A stretch of 64,000 bases of DNA from Paroedura picta (GCF_049243985.1 NC_135369.1:25652765-25716764), one strand, 5' to 3'; shown: positions 54,355-59,929, numbered from the stretch's first letter. Translations and numbers: made by a program. Notes: generated from the sequence alone by a model not told the origin.

Positions 54355-56343
54355 ACAAACAAACAAACAAACAAACAAACAAATAAATAAATAAATAAAT
54401 ATTGCCTCTTGCCTGTTCCTTTTAACTGGAGATGTGAGGGATTGAACCTTCTGTATGCCAAGCAGATTCTCTACCTCTGAACCACAGCCTTTCCCCTTGG
54501 ATCGTGTCCTTGAGGCAGCCTGTCTTTGAGGTTCTGGCAGCATGAAGGTCAGGACAGGTGCCTTGCCTTGCTGTACCTACCACACCCTGCCCATCTACTA
54601 CACCATGCTGTTTCCAAGACTACAAGCCTCTGCAGGGTTTCCAGGACTACGAGCCTCTGCAGGGTTGATGACTGCTCTAAAGCAGGGGTAGTTAAACTGT
54701 GGTCCTCCAGATGTCCATGGACTACAATTCCCCTGAGCCCCTGCCAGCAAATGGGAATTGTAGTCCATGGACATCTAGAGCAGTGGTCCCCAACCTTTTT
54801 GAGGCTGGGGACTGGTGGCAGTAGGGAGGGCGATTGCCCAGCCATGCATGCCGCGCATGCGTGGCCACGCACGCGCATTACGCATGCTCGGCCCTGCTTC
54901 CCTCTACCCCCCTCCCACAGTAAGAAGCTTCCTGGGCCACAATTTTGCGGCCTGGGAAGTTTTTTAGTGCGGGGGGGCGGGGAGAGAGAGCGGCGGCCCA
55001 GTGCCAGGGCCTTCGTGGCCCGCCACCGGGCCATGGCCCGGTGGTTGGGGATCACTAATCTAGAGGACCACAAGTTGACTACCCCTGCTCTAAAGCATCA
55101 GGGATCAGAGGAAGCTCTAGCAATTGGGGTGGCTAATAGGTTCCATTATGCTTCTGGCTAGAGGTGCACATAATTTGGGCCAACCACTTTCCCAGGAAAG
55201 TTCTCCTGATTTTGAAATTTGGAAACTTGTATAAAATGCAGTCTATACTGCTTGAAAAGATTCTGTTTTGGATACTGCTTGATTTTCAAAGTTAAGAAAA
55301 AATAGGATGCATTTTTGTGGAAGTGCTCTTTGGTTTTTGCAAAATTAGTTCCCATTTGTATAGATATTTGTACCTCCTGCCAAGGGGGTGGGGGAGTCTC
55401 CATGAATAAGCTTTGATGGCTGTTCTAAACTGACCGAGGGGCTAAAGGGAACAATGTTTTTGCAGCCTTCAACTGGTTATGAGAAAACAGAAATCCTTTT
55501 TAAGATTTGGAACTGTCTGGACTTGGACCTGGGGCAGTTGCTTGTTTTTGCTTCCTGCCTGTTCAGTCATTTGGAAGGAGCACTGCAATGCTATGGAGAG
55601 TTACTCCAGCCTAAATGCATTGATTTTACTGGTCTCTGCCAGGAATAAACAATTCCTGAAAGAAGGGCAAGCCCTACAAAAGTACTCTCCCCTGCCCCAA
55701 GACAGTTATCCCCTTGATGTGTGAAACAACATAACATTTAGCACACTGATATGAAACACTTAGAACACTTAAAGTTGGAAGGGACCTCCGGGGTCATCTA
55801 GTCCAGCCCCCCAGGATGCAGGGGGTTGTAATGAAATTTTTTTTTAAACAGTGCCCAGTGCCCACTGTGGCGCCAGAGCTTAAAACTTCACTGTTCTCTG
55901 AGCCTCCGTGGCAACCTTAACCCTATTTCTCTCACCTCCATCACGATGGTGTTGGTGAAAATGCTCCTGTCGTAGATCCATCCGTCCTGGCAGGGCTCCG
56001 TGTCCGCCTGAGTCCCGTTGGCAGGGGTGGCGTTTGCGGGAAGGAGATGCCATTGCGGAGTGACAAACCGGCGACATTTGTCCAGCTTACCGGCCTGATC
56101 TTTGGGGATGGAGATCCACAGCAGATCCTCTTCTGCGGCGGGATCCAGAGTCCTGTTTGGAGGCGGGTGGGTGTCGTTGCCCAGAAGCCTGATCTGACAG
56201 TGATGTTCGGGGACGGCGGCCGAGAAGTTCTGGAGAAGGTTGTGAGTTGAGGTGAGCAGAAGCGGGATCACCAGCAAGGCCACGTGAAGGACCTGGAAGC
56301 GGCCTGTGCCCCCGAGCCGGTCGAGAAGTTCGGCAAATGTCAT
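37645..56343 (-). CDS. SLC22A6-like: SLC22 organic anion transporter (OAT1/3/6 clade), nine coding exons, last exon not found
   Basis: The nine exons encode about 534 residues of a 12-helix major facilitator transporter of the plasma membrane; the family exchanges organic anions, typically for dicarboxylates, in kidney and other epithelia. The N terminus ([12 protein letters not shown]), the large first extracellular loop with Asn-X-Ser/Thr sites, the TIVMEWDLVC motif, the GSLADRFGRK loop after helix 2, [18 protein letters not shown] and the [12 protein letters not shown] end are SLC22 hallmarks. The Lys in DIPAKL and the Arg in LARVG match residues important for anion binding in human OAT1 (K382, R466). 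From remembered sequences, exon 3 ([15 protein letters not shown]) and the ETRNVPL end lean to SLC22A20/OAT6, while exons 7-9 resemble SLC22A6 and SLC22A8 about equally, so the paralogue is unsettled. All introns are GT-AG. The C-terminal tail exon (about 20-30 residues) and poly(A) site were not identified. Confidence 0.95.
37982..38456 (+). mobile_element. CR1 LINE 3' part in SLC22 intron 8
   Basis: Holds the CR1 C-terminal coding remnant (AACATCCGGAAGAAGTTCCT, CGGGAGTTGGTGGG) and the end GGGTTGGACTATATGACCCT then GATTCTA. It is opposite to the host gene. Confidence 0.85.
38650..38700 (+). mobile_element. Harbinger-type terminal fragment
   Basis: GGGCCATTCCGCAC at 38652 equals the end of the 34480 and 46547 elements. 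No partner end was found nearby. Confidence 0.5.
38967..39075 (-). CDS. SLC22A6-like: SLC22 exon 8 (helix 10)
   Basis: The exon has 109 nt, the usual length. It encodes [20 protein letters not shown] and [17 protein letters not shown]. The first base of the Asp codon comes from exon 7. The acceptor ends ACCCAAAG with a weak pyrimidine tract. A 60-bp copy of its 5' part and this acceptor sits 1.1 kb upstream in intron 7 (40105-40164). Confidence 0.95.
39229..39502 (+). repeat. tRNA-derived SINE, full-length, in SLC22 intron 7
   Basis: TTGGTGCAGTGGTTAGGAG head, B-box-like GGTTTGATTCC, and AAAGCGGCATATAAGAACCA tail. It is one of the least diverged copies. Confidence 0.95.
40036..40256. mobile_element. 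fold-back hAT MITE with a captured SLC22 exon 8 fragment
   Basis: Ends CAGGGGTAGACAACC and GGTTGTCTACCCCTG, with flanking 8-mers CTCTGGAG and CTCTAGTG (6 of 8 match). Unlike other copies of this palindromic family, the centre holds 60 bp (40105-40164) that match 39023-39082 with two differences. That is 53 nt of exon 8 and 7 nt of its acceptor, in gene orientation. Confidence 0.88.
40425..40639 (-). CDS. SLC22A6-like: SLC22 exon 7 (helices 7-9)
   Basis: The exon has 215 nt, the usual length. It encodes [20 protein letters not shown], the [10 protein letters not shown] helix 8 block with the conserved Lys, YIGRR, and [15 protein letters not shown]. It ends with one base of the next codon, and the donor is GTGAGA. 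Confidence 0.96.
40924..41039 (-). CDS. SLC22A6-like: SLC22 exon 6 (end of cytoplasmic loop, start of helix 7)
   Basis: The exon has 116 nt and encodes [20 protein letters not shown], then [16 protein letters not shown]. The acceptor is TTACTGCAG and the donor is GTACGC. The L-(Q)KE-SLA and R-P--RR blocks match OAT3/OAT1 loops. Confidence 0.93.
41514..41637 (-). CDS. SLC22A6-like: SLC22 exon 5 (start of large cytoplasmic loop)
   Basis: The exon has 124 nt, the usual length. It encodes [20 protein letters not shown] then [14 protein letters not shown]. The ES-RWL motif after helix 6 and the lysine-rich central loop are family hallmarks. It ends on a codon border; the donor is GTACAA. Confidence 0.95.
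41965..42112 (-). mobile_element. CR1 LINE 3' end in SLC22 intron 4
   Basis: GAATCATAGAGTTGGAAGGG, CCATCTAGTCCAGCCCCCTG and AAGTGTGTATCCAAACTTTG. Confidence 0.93.
42340..42470 (+). promoter_or_regulatory. promoter-like cluster: three CCAAT boxes, GT box and TATA-like box
   Basis: CCAAT occurs at 42346, 42371 and 42395. GGGTGTGGT lies at 42411-42419 and TATTTAAG at 42430-42437. The order and spacing suit a promoter reading plus, against the host gene. It could be the promoter of an old element, perhaps a solo LTR between about 42269 and 42553, but no family is recognised. Confidence 0.35.
42583..42680 (+). repeat. CORE-type SINE 3' fragment
   Basis: CTCTCTCAGCCTACCTCACC and TTCTTGTGAAGATAAGATGG match the MIR-like centre and tail. 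Confidence 0.65.
42776..43030 (+). repeat. tRNA-derived SINE with expanded CTC/CTT tail
   Basis: TTGGTGTTGTGGTTAGGAC head, B-box-like GGTTCAATTC, AAAGCGGCATATAAGAACC tail, then (CTC)9 and CTT repeats. A few bases of the tail block are missing. Confidence 0.9.
43031..43112 (-). repeat. tRNA-derived SINE tail, opposed to its neighbour
   Basis: AATGAGTCTTAAAGCGGCTT and CCTCTCCCCACAACAGGCAC are a reversed tail directly abutting the previous SINE tail-to-tail. Confidence 0.75.
43371..44600 (-). mobile_element. CR1 LINE in SLC22 intron 4, 5'-truncated
   Basis: The 3' end has the ATAGAATCATAGAATCATAG repeats at 43377. The coding part runs to about 44600, where a hAT MITE begins. It lies in the same orientation as the host gene. 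Confidence 0.95.
43458..44555 (-). CDS. CR1 reverse transcriptase, C-terminal 365 codons, frame intact
   Basis: The frame encodes [20 protein letters not shown], the [18 protein letters not shown] block, [20 protein letters not shown] and the catalytic FADDTKLGG. It continues with [23 protein letters not shown] and [17 protein letters not shown], and ends in [16 protein letters not shown]. These are standard CR1 blocks in order. Upstream coding ([12 protein letters not shown] in frame) continues to about 44600, so the first Met is internal. It is a mobile-element protein, not a host gene. Confidence 0.93.
   Translation of the reverse strand: MLDRGNSVDVIYLDFSKAFDKVPHDVLMDKLKDCNLDFQIVRWIGNWLENRTQRVVVNGVSSDWREVSSGVPQGSVLGPVLFNIFINDLDEGVEGLLIKFADDTKLGGLANTPEDRDRVQRDLNTMEKWANENKMQFNKDKCKVLHLGQKNEKHAYWMGDTLLGSTVCERDLGVLVDCKLNMSRQCDAAVKKANAILGCINRGITSKSQDVIVPLYTALVRPHLEYCVQFWRPHFKKDVDKIERVQRRATKMIWGQGTRPYEDRLRDLGMFSLDKRRLRGDMIAFKYLKGCHLEEGRMLFLLAAEERTRSNGFKLQVQRYRLDIRKKFFTVRVVQQWNRLPKEVVSSPSLEVFKQRLDTHFSWML
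44592..44917 (+). mobile_element. hAT MITE (GGTTGGGAATCCCTG end), 5'-truncated
   Basis: Ends GCTCTGGTTGGGAATCCCTG, as does the complete copy at 45578-45944, and shares CAGACTCCACCCCCTTTCCC. Its left end meets the CR1. Confidence 0.75.
45180..45262 (+). mobile_element. CR1 LINE 3' end fragment
   Basis: TTGTGCAGGGGGTTGGACCA followed by GGTGACCTGATTCCA. Confidence 0.65.
45299..45467 (-). CDS. SLC22A6-like: SLC22 exon 4 (helices 5 and 6)
   Basis: The exon has 169 nt, the usual length. It encodes [20 protein letters not shown], then [20 protein letters not shown] and FFAFFLYSW. The acceptor is TTTTTCTCAG and the donor is GTGAGC. The LPGLAYA-P-WRWLQ block is typical of OATs. Confidence 0.95.
45555..46160 (+). 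repeat. CORE-type SINE split by a hAT element
   Basis: The head GTGTGGTGCAGTGGTTAGAG (45558-45577) continues at 45945 as GGTTAGAGTATCAGACTAGG, CTTGGGCCAGTCAC and GTTGTTGTGAAGATAAAATA. A tail with ATAAATAAATAC ends near 46165. Confidence 0.9.
45578..45944. mobile_element. hAT MITE (GGTTGGGAATCCCTG end), 367 bp, inside a SINE
   Basis: It is flanked by a perfect 8-bp duplication GGTTAGAG (45570-45577, 45945-45952). The right end is TTGGTTGGGAATCCCTG. No transposase frame. Confidence 0.93.
46547..47432. mobile_element. PIF/Harbinger-type non-autonomous DNA transposon, 886 bp
   Basis: Ends GGGCCATTCCGCAC and GTGCAGAATGGCCC, with 3-bp flanks TGA on both sides (46544-46546, 47433-47435). Both copies contain AATGGCGATCGCTTC and a run of C before GGCACGGGCGC-like sequence. 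Confidence 0.9.
47576..47887. mobile_element. hAT MITE (CAGGCTTTCTCAACC ends), 312 bp
   Basis: Ends CAGGCTTTCTCAACCAG and AAGTTGAGAAAAGGCAG are inverted. Flanks are GTTTACAA and GTTTACAG (7 of 8). Confidence 0.88.
48037..48240 (+). repeat. 5S rRNA-derived SINE, head well kept
   Basis: CAGATCTCATCAGCTCTCAG, AAGCTAAGCAGCTCAGCCCT, then GTATTCGGATGGGAGACC follow 5S rRNA closely. GTGAACCACCTCTGAA and GCCCAGAAAACCCTCC follow, without the BovB end. Confidence 0.9.
48241..48854. other. no recognised element; low-complexity runs
   Basis: Contains a G run at 48270-48285, CTTT/CTCT repeats at 48376-48400, a C run at 48524 and a G run at 48700-48712. No gene. Confidence 0.45.
48863..48998. mobile_element. 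fold-back hAT MITE, standard form
   Basis: A palindrome of 136 bp with ends CAGGGGCAGTCAAACTG and CAGTTTGAGTACCCCTG. Flanks are CCGTAGGC and CCATAGGC (7 of 8). Confidence 0.95.
49209..49335 (-). mobile_element. CR1 LINE 3' end (subfamily as at 6.25 kb)
   Basis: TAGAATCATAGAGTTGGAAG, then GAATGCAGGAAGTCACAACT and CCTGCCCATCCACATGGACT. Confidence 0.88.
49467..49647 (+). mobile_element. GTTGCCAGC-ended MITE, 5' end lost
   Basis: CTCCTGGAGATTTGGGGGTG, CCTCAGTGGGGTATAATCCA and CATTTTCTCCAGGGGCCAG. Confidence 0.78.
49886..50040 (-). CDS. SLC22A6-like: SLC22 exon 3 (helices 3 and 4)
   Basis: The exon has 155 nt, the usual length. It encodes [18 protein letters not shown] followed by [19 protein letters not shown]. 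The first base completes the Arg of the DRFGRK loop. The acceptor is GTGTCTTAG and the donor is GTAAGAG. Confidence 0.95.
50212..50815 (-). mobile_element. GTTGCCAGC-ended MITE split by a Helitron-like insertion
   Basis: Pieces 50212-50275 (GAGATCTCCCAGAATTACAA) and about 50666-50815 (CTGGAGAAATGGTGGCTTTG to CCCAGGACTGGCATCCCT) make one minus-strand copy in order. The material between is foreign. Confidence 0.75.
50288..50668 (-). mobile_element. Helitron-like element, 3' end recognisable
   Basis: On the minus strand the end is CTAG before T, preceded by a stem TTGTATTC/GAATGCAA with a 2-nt loop (50303-50320). CTAGCGCCCCTTGTATTCCT aligns with the end of the 57321-58798 element (CTAGCGCCCATTGCATTCCT). 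A (GT)n run follows at 50335. The far end is uncertain, perhaps GA before T at 50668. Confidence 0.6.
51349..51452 (-). CDS. SLC22A6-like: SLC22 exon 2 (helix 2)
   Basis: The exon has 104 nt, the usual SLC22 length. It begins [20 protein letters not shown] and ends GSLAD plus two bases. The acceptor is CCATGCAG and the donor is GTGGGT. It completes the family motif TIV-E-WDLVC across the junction with exon 1. Confidence 0.95.
51748..51883. mobile_element. fold-back hAT MITE in SLC22 intron 1
   Basis: A palindrome TAGGGGTAATCAATGTGTGG...ACAGGTTGACTACCCCTG. The left end has drifted and flanking duplications are not clear. Confidence 0.9.
51884..52227. other. no firm feature; TAGCACCTT-family-like word at 52020-52095
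   Basis: GAAAGTTTTATTCAAGCTTT, then GCATGCTTCCTCAGATGCAA, resembles the centre of the palindromic repeat seen at 63.9 kb. Confidence 0.35.
52228..52945 (+). mobile_element. GTTGCCAGC-ended MITE interrupted by a hAT element
   Basis: The left part is 52228-52312 (GAGTTGCCAACTCTGGG). The right part is 52831-52945 (CATCCGTTTTCTCCTGAGG to GTGATTGCC). The join is marked by the duplicated CTCCAAAG. Confidence 0.85.
52313..52830. mobile_element. hAT MITE (CAGTAGTCCCCAACC ends) with a purine-pyrimidine minisatellite
   Basis: The ends CAGTAGTCCCCAACC and TTTGCGGACCACTG are flanked by a perfect CTCCAAAG duplication (52305-52312, 52831-52838). Inside lie about four units of roughly 81 bp, rich in ACATGCACGCATGC words. 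The unit length is a multiple of three, so many frames stay open on both strands. Confidence 0.93.
52975..53096 (+). repeat. tRNA-derived SINE tail only
   Basis: ACCTCACAGGGTGTCTGTTG to AAAGCGGCATATAAGAACC and CTTCTTCTTC. Confidence 0.88.
53166..53412 (+). repeat. CORE-type (MIR-like) SINE, full-length
   Basis: GTGTTGTGTAGTGGTTACGC head, GACCTTGGGCCAGTCACAC centre, TTGTTGTGAGGATAACATGG and an AAATAAAT tail. Confidence 0.9.
53413..54284. other. no recognisable feature
   Basis: Unassigned part of SLC22 intron 1. Confidence 0.4.
54285..54403 (+). repeat. L2-type tail grown into an (AAAT)n/(AAAC)n microsatellite
   Basis: GGCGGGCAATAAAGTTAAAT is followed by about 22 four-base units. Confidence 0.9.
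54683..55087. mobile_element. fold-back hAT MITE with another hAT inserted
   Basis: The outer ends CAGGGGTAGTTAAACTG and AAGTTGACTACCCCTG are flanked by a perfect CTCTAAAG (54675-54682, 55088-55095). Confidence 0.95.
54781..55057. mobile_element. hAT MITE (CAGTGGTCCCCAACC ends) nested in the previous element
   Basis: The ends CAGTGGTCCCCAACC and GGTTGGGGATCACTA are flanked by a perfect ATCTAGAG (54773-54780, 55058-55065). It carries a short GCATGCCGCGCATGCGTGG stretch, akin to the minisatellite at 52.5 kb. Confidence 0.95.
55096..55762. other. no recognisable feature
   Basis: Unassigned part of SLC22 intron 1. Confidence 0.4.
55763..55830 (-). mobile_element. CR1 LINE 3' end fragment
   Basis: AAAGTTGGAAGGGACCTCCG followed by GGTCATCTAGTCCAGCCCCC, about 100 bp downstream of exon 1. 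Confidence 0.85.
55936..56343 (-). CDS. SLC22A6-like: SLC22 exon 1 (start codon, helix 1, extracellular loop 1)
   Basis: The exon has 408 nt and 136 codons from MTFAELL to TIVME, and ends on a codon border before GTGAGA. It carries helix 1 and the first extracellular loop, with Cys in HHC, KCRR and EPCQDGW and possible N-glycosylation sites NFS, NDT, NRT, NAT and NGT. The start is chosen because MTF(A/S)E(L/I)LDR matches the N terminus of family members. Confidence 0.95.
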
Positions 56344-57320
56344 AGTAAGGGGGGATGCTTAGAGAGTGCCACCAAAGGGGCCGAAGCAGCAAAACTCAGA
56401 AGCGTTCTGGCATGGCCTGCATCTCTGGAACACATGCCAGCCACATTACAGGCTGTTCCCACCCTCTCTGGAACGTTTCCTCTTGTTAATTTAGGGTCAG
56501 GATCTTTCAAGGCGATGTTGCAACGCTCCTCGTCTTGGCTGCGGCTGTAAACATCCCCTTGCAGGCGTTGTGGGGATGGGGGAGGGGGGCTTTAAAAAAA
56601 AAAACCAGGAAAGAAGCCTTTGAGTAACCTGTTGTGTGAACTCTGCGAGACGGTTTCACCCGGGATGCTGCAGGCCACGTGGGGTGTTTGTTAGTCTGTG
56701 CATGTGTTAATAACCTTGGGGAACCGTCGGCCGCTCTGGGGAGGGTAGAGGCGATTATGCAACCCCCTCCTTAATAACTTTACTTGGGTCAAAGTTCTAA
56801 TGAGGCTTCCGTGGATTAACTCGAAAAGAAAGAAAGAACAAGAAAATGCAGCCATTCAGCAAATGTGGGGCAGGTTGTGTCCAGAAACAAGTCTGAGGGG
56901 GGGGGGGAGGTCGGGGGGGGAGAGGAAGGAGGGGGGTCTGGCTGTGTACTCTTGGCTGTGGAATATGCAGTTTTTTTGTTGCCTGCTCCGTGCTCACACT
57001 CTTAAAAAGAAAGAAGGCTGGACTACTATAAATGTTTGGTTCCAAACCAACCCAAAGTTGGCAGTGCAACGTTTGAAGAATGACACTTGTCATCAAGCCG
57101 GTACAAGTTGACGCATGCAGGCTTTCGTGTTTCACAAACAGCTTCATCAGGGCACCTTTTTGTGCCCCTATAGCTTCAGGAAGCGTTTTGTGAAACTCAA
57201 AAGCTTGCTCCAGGCTGCTGTACTGGTGGGTTCTGGCTGCTTTGAACATTGGTAGGCAAACAGGTCTGATTCGTAAAGCCCACATTGAATTGTATGGGAA
57301 CTGGAGAATGGTTTAGTAGA
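56344..57320. other. SLC22 upstream region, little recognised
   Basis: Includes the candidate HNF sites, an A run at 56597 and a G-rich stretch at 56896-56932. At 57111-57180 a GCAGGCTTTCGTGTTTCACA word pattern resembles the TAGCACCTT repeat family. Confidence 0.4.
56485..56798. promoter_or_regulatory. candidate HNF1- and HNF4-type sites upstream of the SLC22 start
   Basis: Within 460 bp upstream of the start codon lie GTTAATTTAG (56485-56494) and GTTAATAACC (56706-56715), both like HNF1 half-sites, and GGGTCAAAGTTCT (56786-56798), a DR1-like HNF4 pattern. Mammalian OAT1 and OAT3 genes are known to be driven by HNF1 and HNF4A. Short motifs arise by chance, so this is suggestive only. No start site or TATA box was fixed. 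Confidence 0.3.
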
Positions 57321-57335
57321 TCATCTGTACACCGC

Positions 57336-57595
57336 CCGTGGCGCCGCGGGCGCCACGGACTAAATAAAACAGTAAGGGGTTCTGGGGCGGGATGTGTCCG
57401 GGATGAGGAAGGGTCCGGATTGGACCCTTCCTCATGACAGACAACCGGAGGGACCAAACGGCAGGCGCGAAGCGCCTGCCGATTGGTCCCTCCGATTCCC
57501 AGCCCCAGCAACTGCGAGCCGCGCTCAGCGCGGCTCGCAGTTGCTCCCGGCCTGACGTGGTGAGAGGCGCGAAGCGTCTCTCACCGCGTCAGGCC
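57336..57595. repeat. five consecutive stem-loops
   Basis: Stem-loops are 57336-57358 (10-bp arms), 57403-57435 (14 bp), 57447-57493 (21 of 22), 57508-57544 (18 bp perfect, 1-nt loop) and 57549-57595 (20 of 22). The third and fifth both close with GCGAAGC. Confidence 0.93.
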
Positions 57596-57644
57596 GGCCC
57601 CAAGGAAGCCCCCGCCGCAAACACAACACAAGACTCCAGCCGCC

Positions 57645-58730
57645 GAGAAGCTGCAGAAAAAAAAAAACACCCCCGGAGGAGCCTTTCGCCGCTAGCGCAA
57701 CGAGAGGCAGCAGAAAAAAAAACCCCTGTAGGAGCTCCAAGCCGCCGCGCCGACGAGAGGCAGCAGAAAAAAAAACCCCTGTAGGAGCTCCAAGCCGCCG
57801 CGCCGACGAGAGGCAGCAGAAAAAAAAACCCCTGTAGGAGCTCCAAGCCGCCGCGCCGACGAGAGCTAGCAGAAAAAAAAAAACCCTGCAGGAGCCTTTC
57901 ACAGCTCCAAGCAGCAGAAAAAAAACCCCGGAAGGAGCCTTTCACAGCTCCAAGCAGCAGAAAAAAAAACCCTGTAGGAGCCTTTCACAGATCCAAGCAG
58001 CAGAAAACAAAACCCTGAAGGAGCCTTTCCCAGCTCCAAGCAGCAGGAAAAAAAACCCCTGTAGGAGCTCCAAGCCGGCACGCCCACGAGAGCTAGCAGA
58101 AAAAAAAAACCCTGCAGGAGCCTTTCACAGATCCAAGCAGCAGAAAACAAAACCCTGAAGGAGCCTTTCCCAGCTCCAAGCAGCAGCTCCCTGTAGGAGC
58201 TCCAAGCCGGCACGCCCACGAGAGCTAGCAGAAAAAAAAAACCCTGCAGGAGCCTTTCACAGATCCAAGCAGCAGAAAACAAAACCCTGAAGGAGCCTTT
58301 CCCAGCTCCAAGCAGCAGCTCCCTGTAGGAGCTCCAAGCCGGCACGCCCACGAGAGCTAGCAGAAAAAAAAAACCCTGCAGGAGCCTTTCACAGATCCAA
58401 GCAGCAGAAAAAAAAAACCCTGTAGGAGCCTTTCGCAGATCCAAGCAGCAGAAAACAAAACCCTGAAGGAGCCTTTCCCAGCTCCAAGCAGCAGGAAAAA
58501 AACCCCTGTAGGAGCTCCAAGCCGGCACGCCCACGAGAGCTAGCAGGAAAAAAAAACCCTGCAGGAGCCTTTCACAGATCCAAGCAGCAGAAAAAAAACC
58601 CCGGAAGGAGCCTTTCACAGATCCAAGCAGCAGAAAACAAAACCCTGTAGGAGCCTTTCCCAGCTCCAAGCAGCAGAAAACAAAAAAACCCTGTCGGAGC
58701 CTTTCACAGCTCCACGCAGCAGAAAAAAAA
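57645..58730 (+). repeat. minisatellite, units of about 43 and 54 bp
   Basis: Units such as AAACCCCTGTAGGAGCTCCA with CGCCGACGAGAGGCAGCAG (about 54 bp) alternate with CCCTGAAGGAGCCTTTCCCA and GCTCCAAGCAGCAG (about 43 bp). In the middle they form higher-order blocks. Each unit has an A run. Confidence 0.93.
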
Positions 58731-59160
58731 ACACCTCCTGGTGTCCCCTGGGTCCTAGCGCCCATTGCATTCCTGGTTGCAATGGGCTTTCTTGCTAGTT
58801 CATTCATAAATTCACTCATTCACACCCCTCCCTTGTGGCTCAGAGCTGTTTACCTAGAACAGGGGTCCTCAAACTTTTAAAACAGGGGGCCAGTTCACTG
58901 TCCCTCAGACCATTGGAGGGCCGGACTATCGTTTTTTTTAAAAAAAAACTGAACAATTTCCTATGTATACTGCACATATCTTATTTTGAAGATAAAATGA
59001 AGAAGCCTCACCAGTGCCCATATTGGTGGAACTCCACTTTTATTTCAGGCTCAAACTGGTGTGGTGTGGGAACCGGCACAATTACAGAGTCGGTCCCTCC
59101 ACCACCATTCCAGTTCACACTACCCTGTGCAAACTGCACTGCGATTTGTGAACTCGCATA

Positions 59161-59294
59161 GGAATCTGATTGCATAGGTGAGATTAAGACCCATGCAATC
59201 AGATTCCACTGCAGGAAAAAAGAAGGCACATATGCCTTTTTTCTTCCAAATTTAATGTGAGTTCAGCCATACAAGCACATGGCTGAACTCGCAC
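59161..59294. repeat. three consecutive stem-loops inside the hAT element
   Basis: GGAATCTGATTGCAT/ATGCAATCAGATTCC (59161-59207), a second at 59214-59247, and GTGAGTTCAGCCAT/ATGGCTGAACTCGCAC (59257-59294). Confidence 0.88.
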
Positions 59295-59385
59295 TGCTCA
59301 GAGATCACAACAGTGTGAACCAGGGCTTACACAGCACACAGCATACAACATCATACACAACTGAATAGCAATCAGAATATTGCAG

Positions 59386-59929
59386 TTTGGTGTAGTGGTT
59401 AGGAGTGTGGACTTCTAATCTGGCATGCCAGGTTCAATTCTGCACTCCCCACATGCAGCCAGCTACCTTGGGCTCACCACAGCACTGATAAAGGCTGATC
59501 TGACCGAGCATGAATCTCAGGGCTCTCTCAGTCTCACCCACCTCACAGGGTGTCTGTTGTGGGGAGAGGAAAGGGAAGGCGGCCGTAAGCCACTTTGAGT
59601 CTCCTTCGGGTAGAGAAAAGCGGCATATAAGAACCAACTCTTCTTCTCCTTCAGTAATATCAGGGCTCTCTCATCATCCCCTCCCTCACAGGGTGTCTGT
59701 TGTGGGGAGAGGAAAGGGAAGGTGACTGTAAGCCACTTTGAGACTCCTTTGGGTAGAGAAAAGCAGCATAGAAGAACCAACTCTTCTTCTTCAGTAATCT
59801 CAGGGCTCTCTCAGCCTCACCTCCCTCACAGGGTGTCTGTTGTGGGGAAGGGAAGGGGATTGTAAGCCGCTTCAGATTCCTTCAGGTAAAGAAAAGCGGC
59901 ATATAAGAGCCAACTCTTCTTCTTCTTCT
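59386..59929 (+). repeat. tRNA-derived SINE with three tandem tails
   Basis: One head (TTGGTGTAGTGGTTAGGAG) is followed by three tail units of about 140 bp, at 59510-59651, 59652-59791 and 59792-59929. Each unit runs from TCAGGGCTCTCTCA to CCAACTCTTCTTC. Confidence 0.95.

Larger units (their letters stand above)
57321..58798 (+). mobile_element. Helitron-like non-autonomous element with hairpin array and minisatellite
   Basis: It begins TC after A (57320/57321) and ends CTAG before T (58795-58799). A perfect 10-bp stem GCCCATTGCA/TGCAATGGGC with an 8-nt loop (58760-58787) lies 7 nt upstream of CTAG. These are the known Helitron end rules. Five stem-loops lie at 57336-57595 and a minisatellite at about 57645-58730. 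No Rep/helicase frame. Confidence 0.75.

Noticed and set aside
57645-58730. CRISPR-like regularly spaced repeats
   Set aside because: Units are contiguous minisatellite copies without unique spacers, in a vertebrate genome.
57434-58819. Long open frames (up to 306 codons) with repeated FFFLLALVG-like blocks
   Set aside because: These are translations of the Helitron-like minisatellite. There is no start context, domain or non-repeat part.
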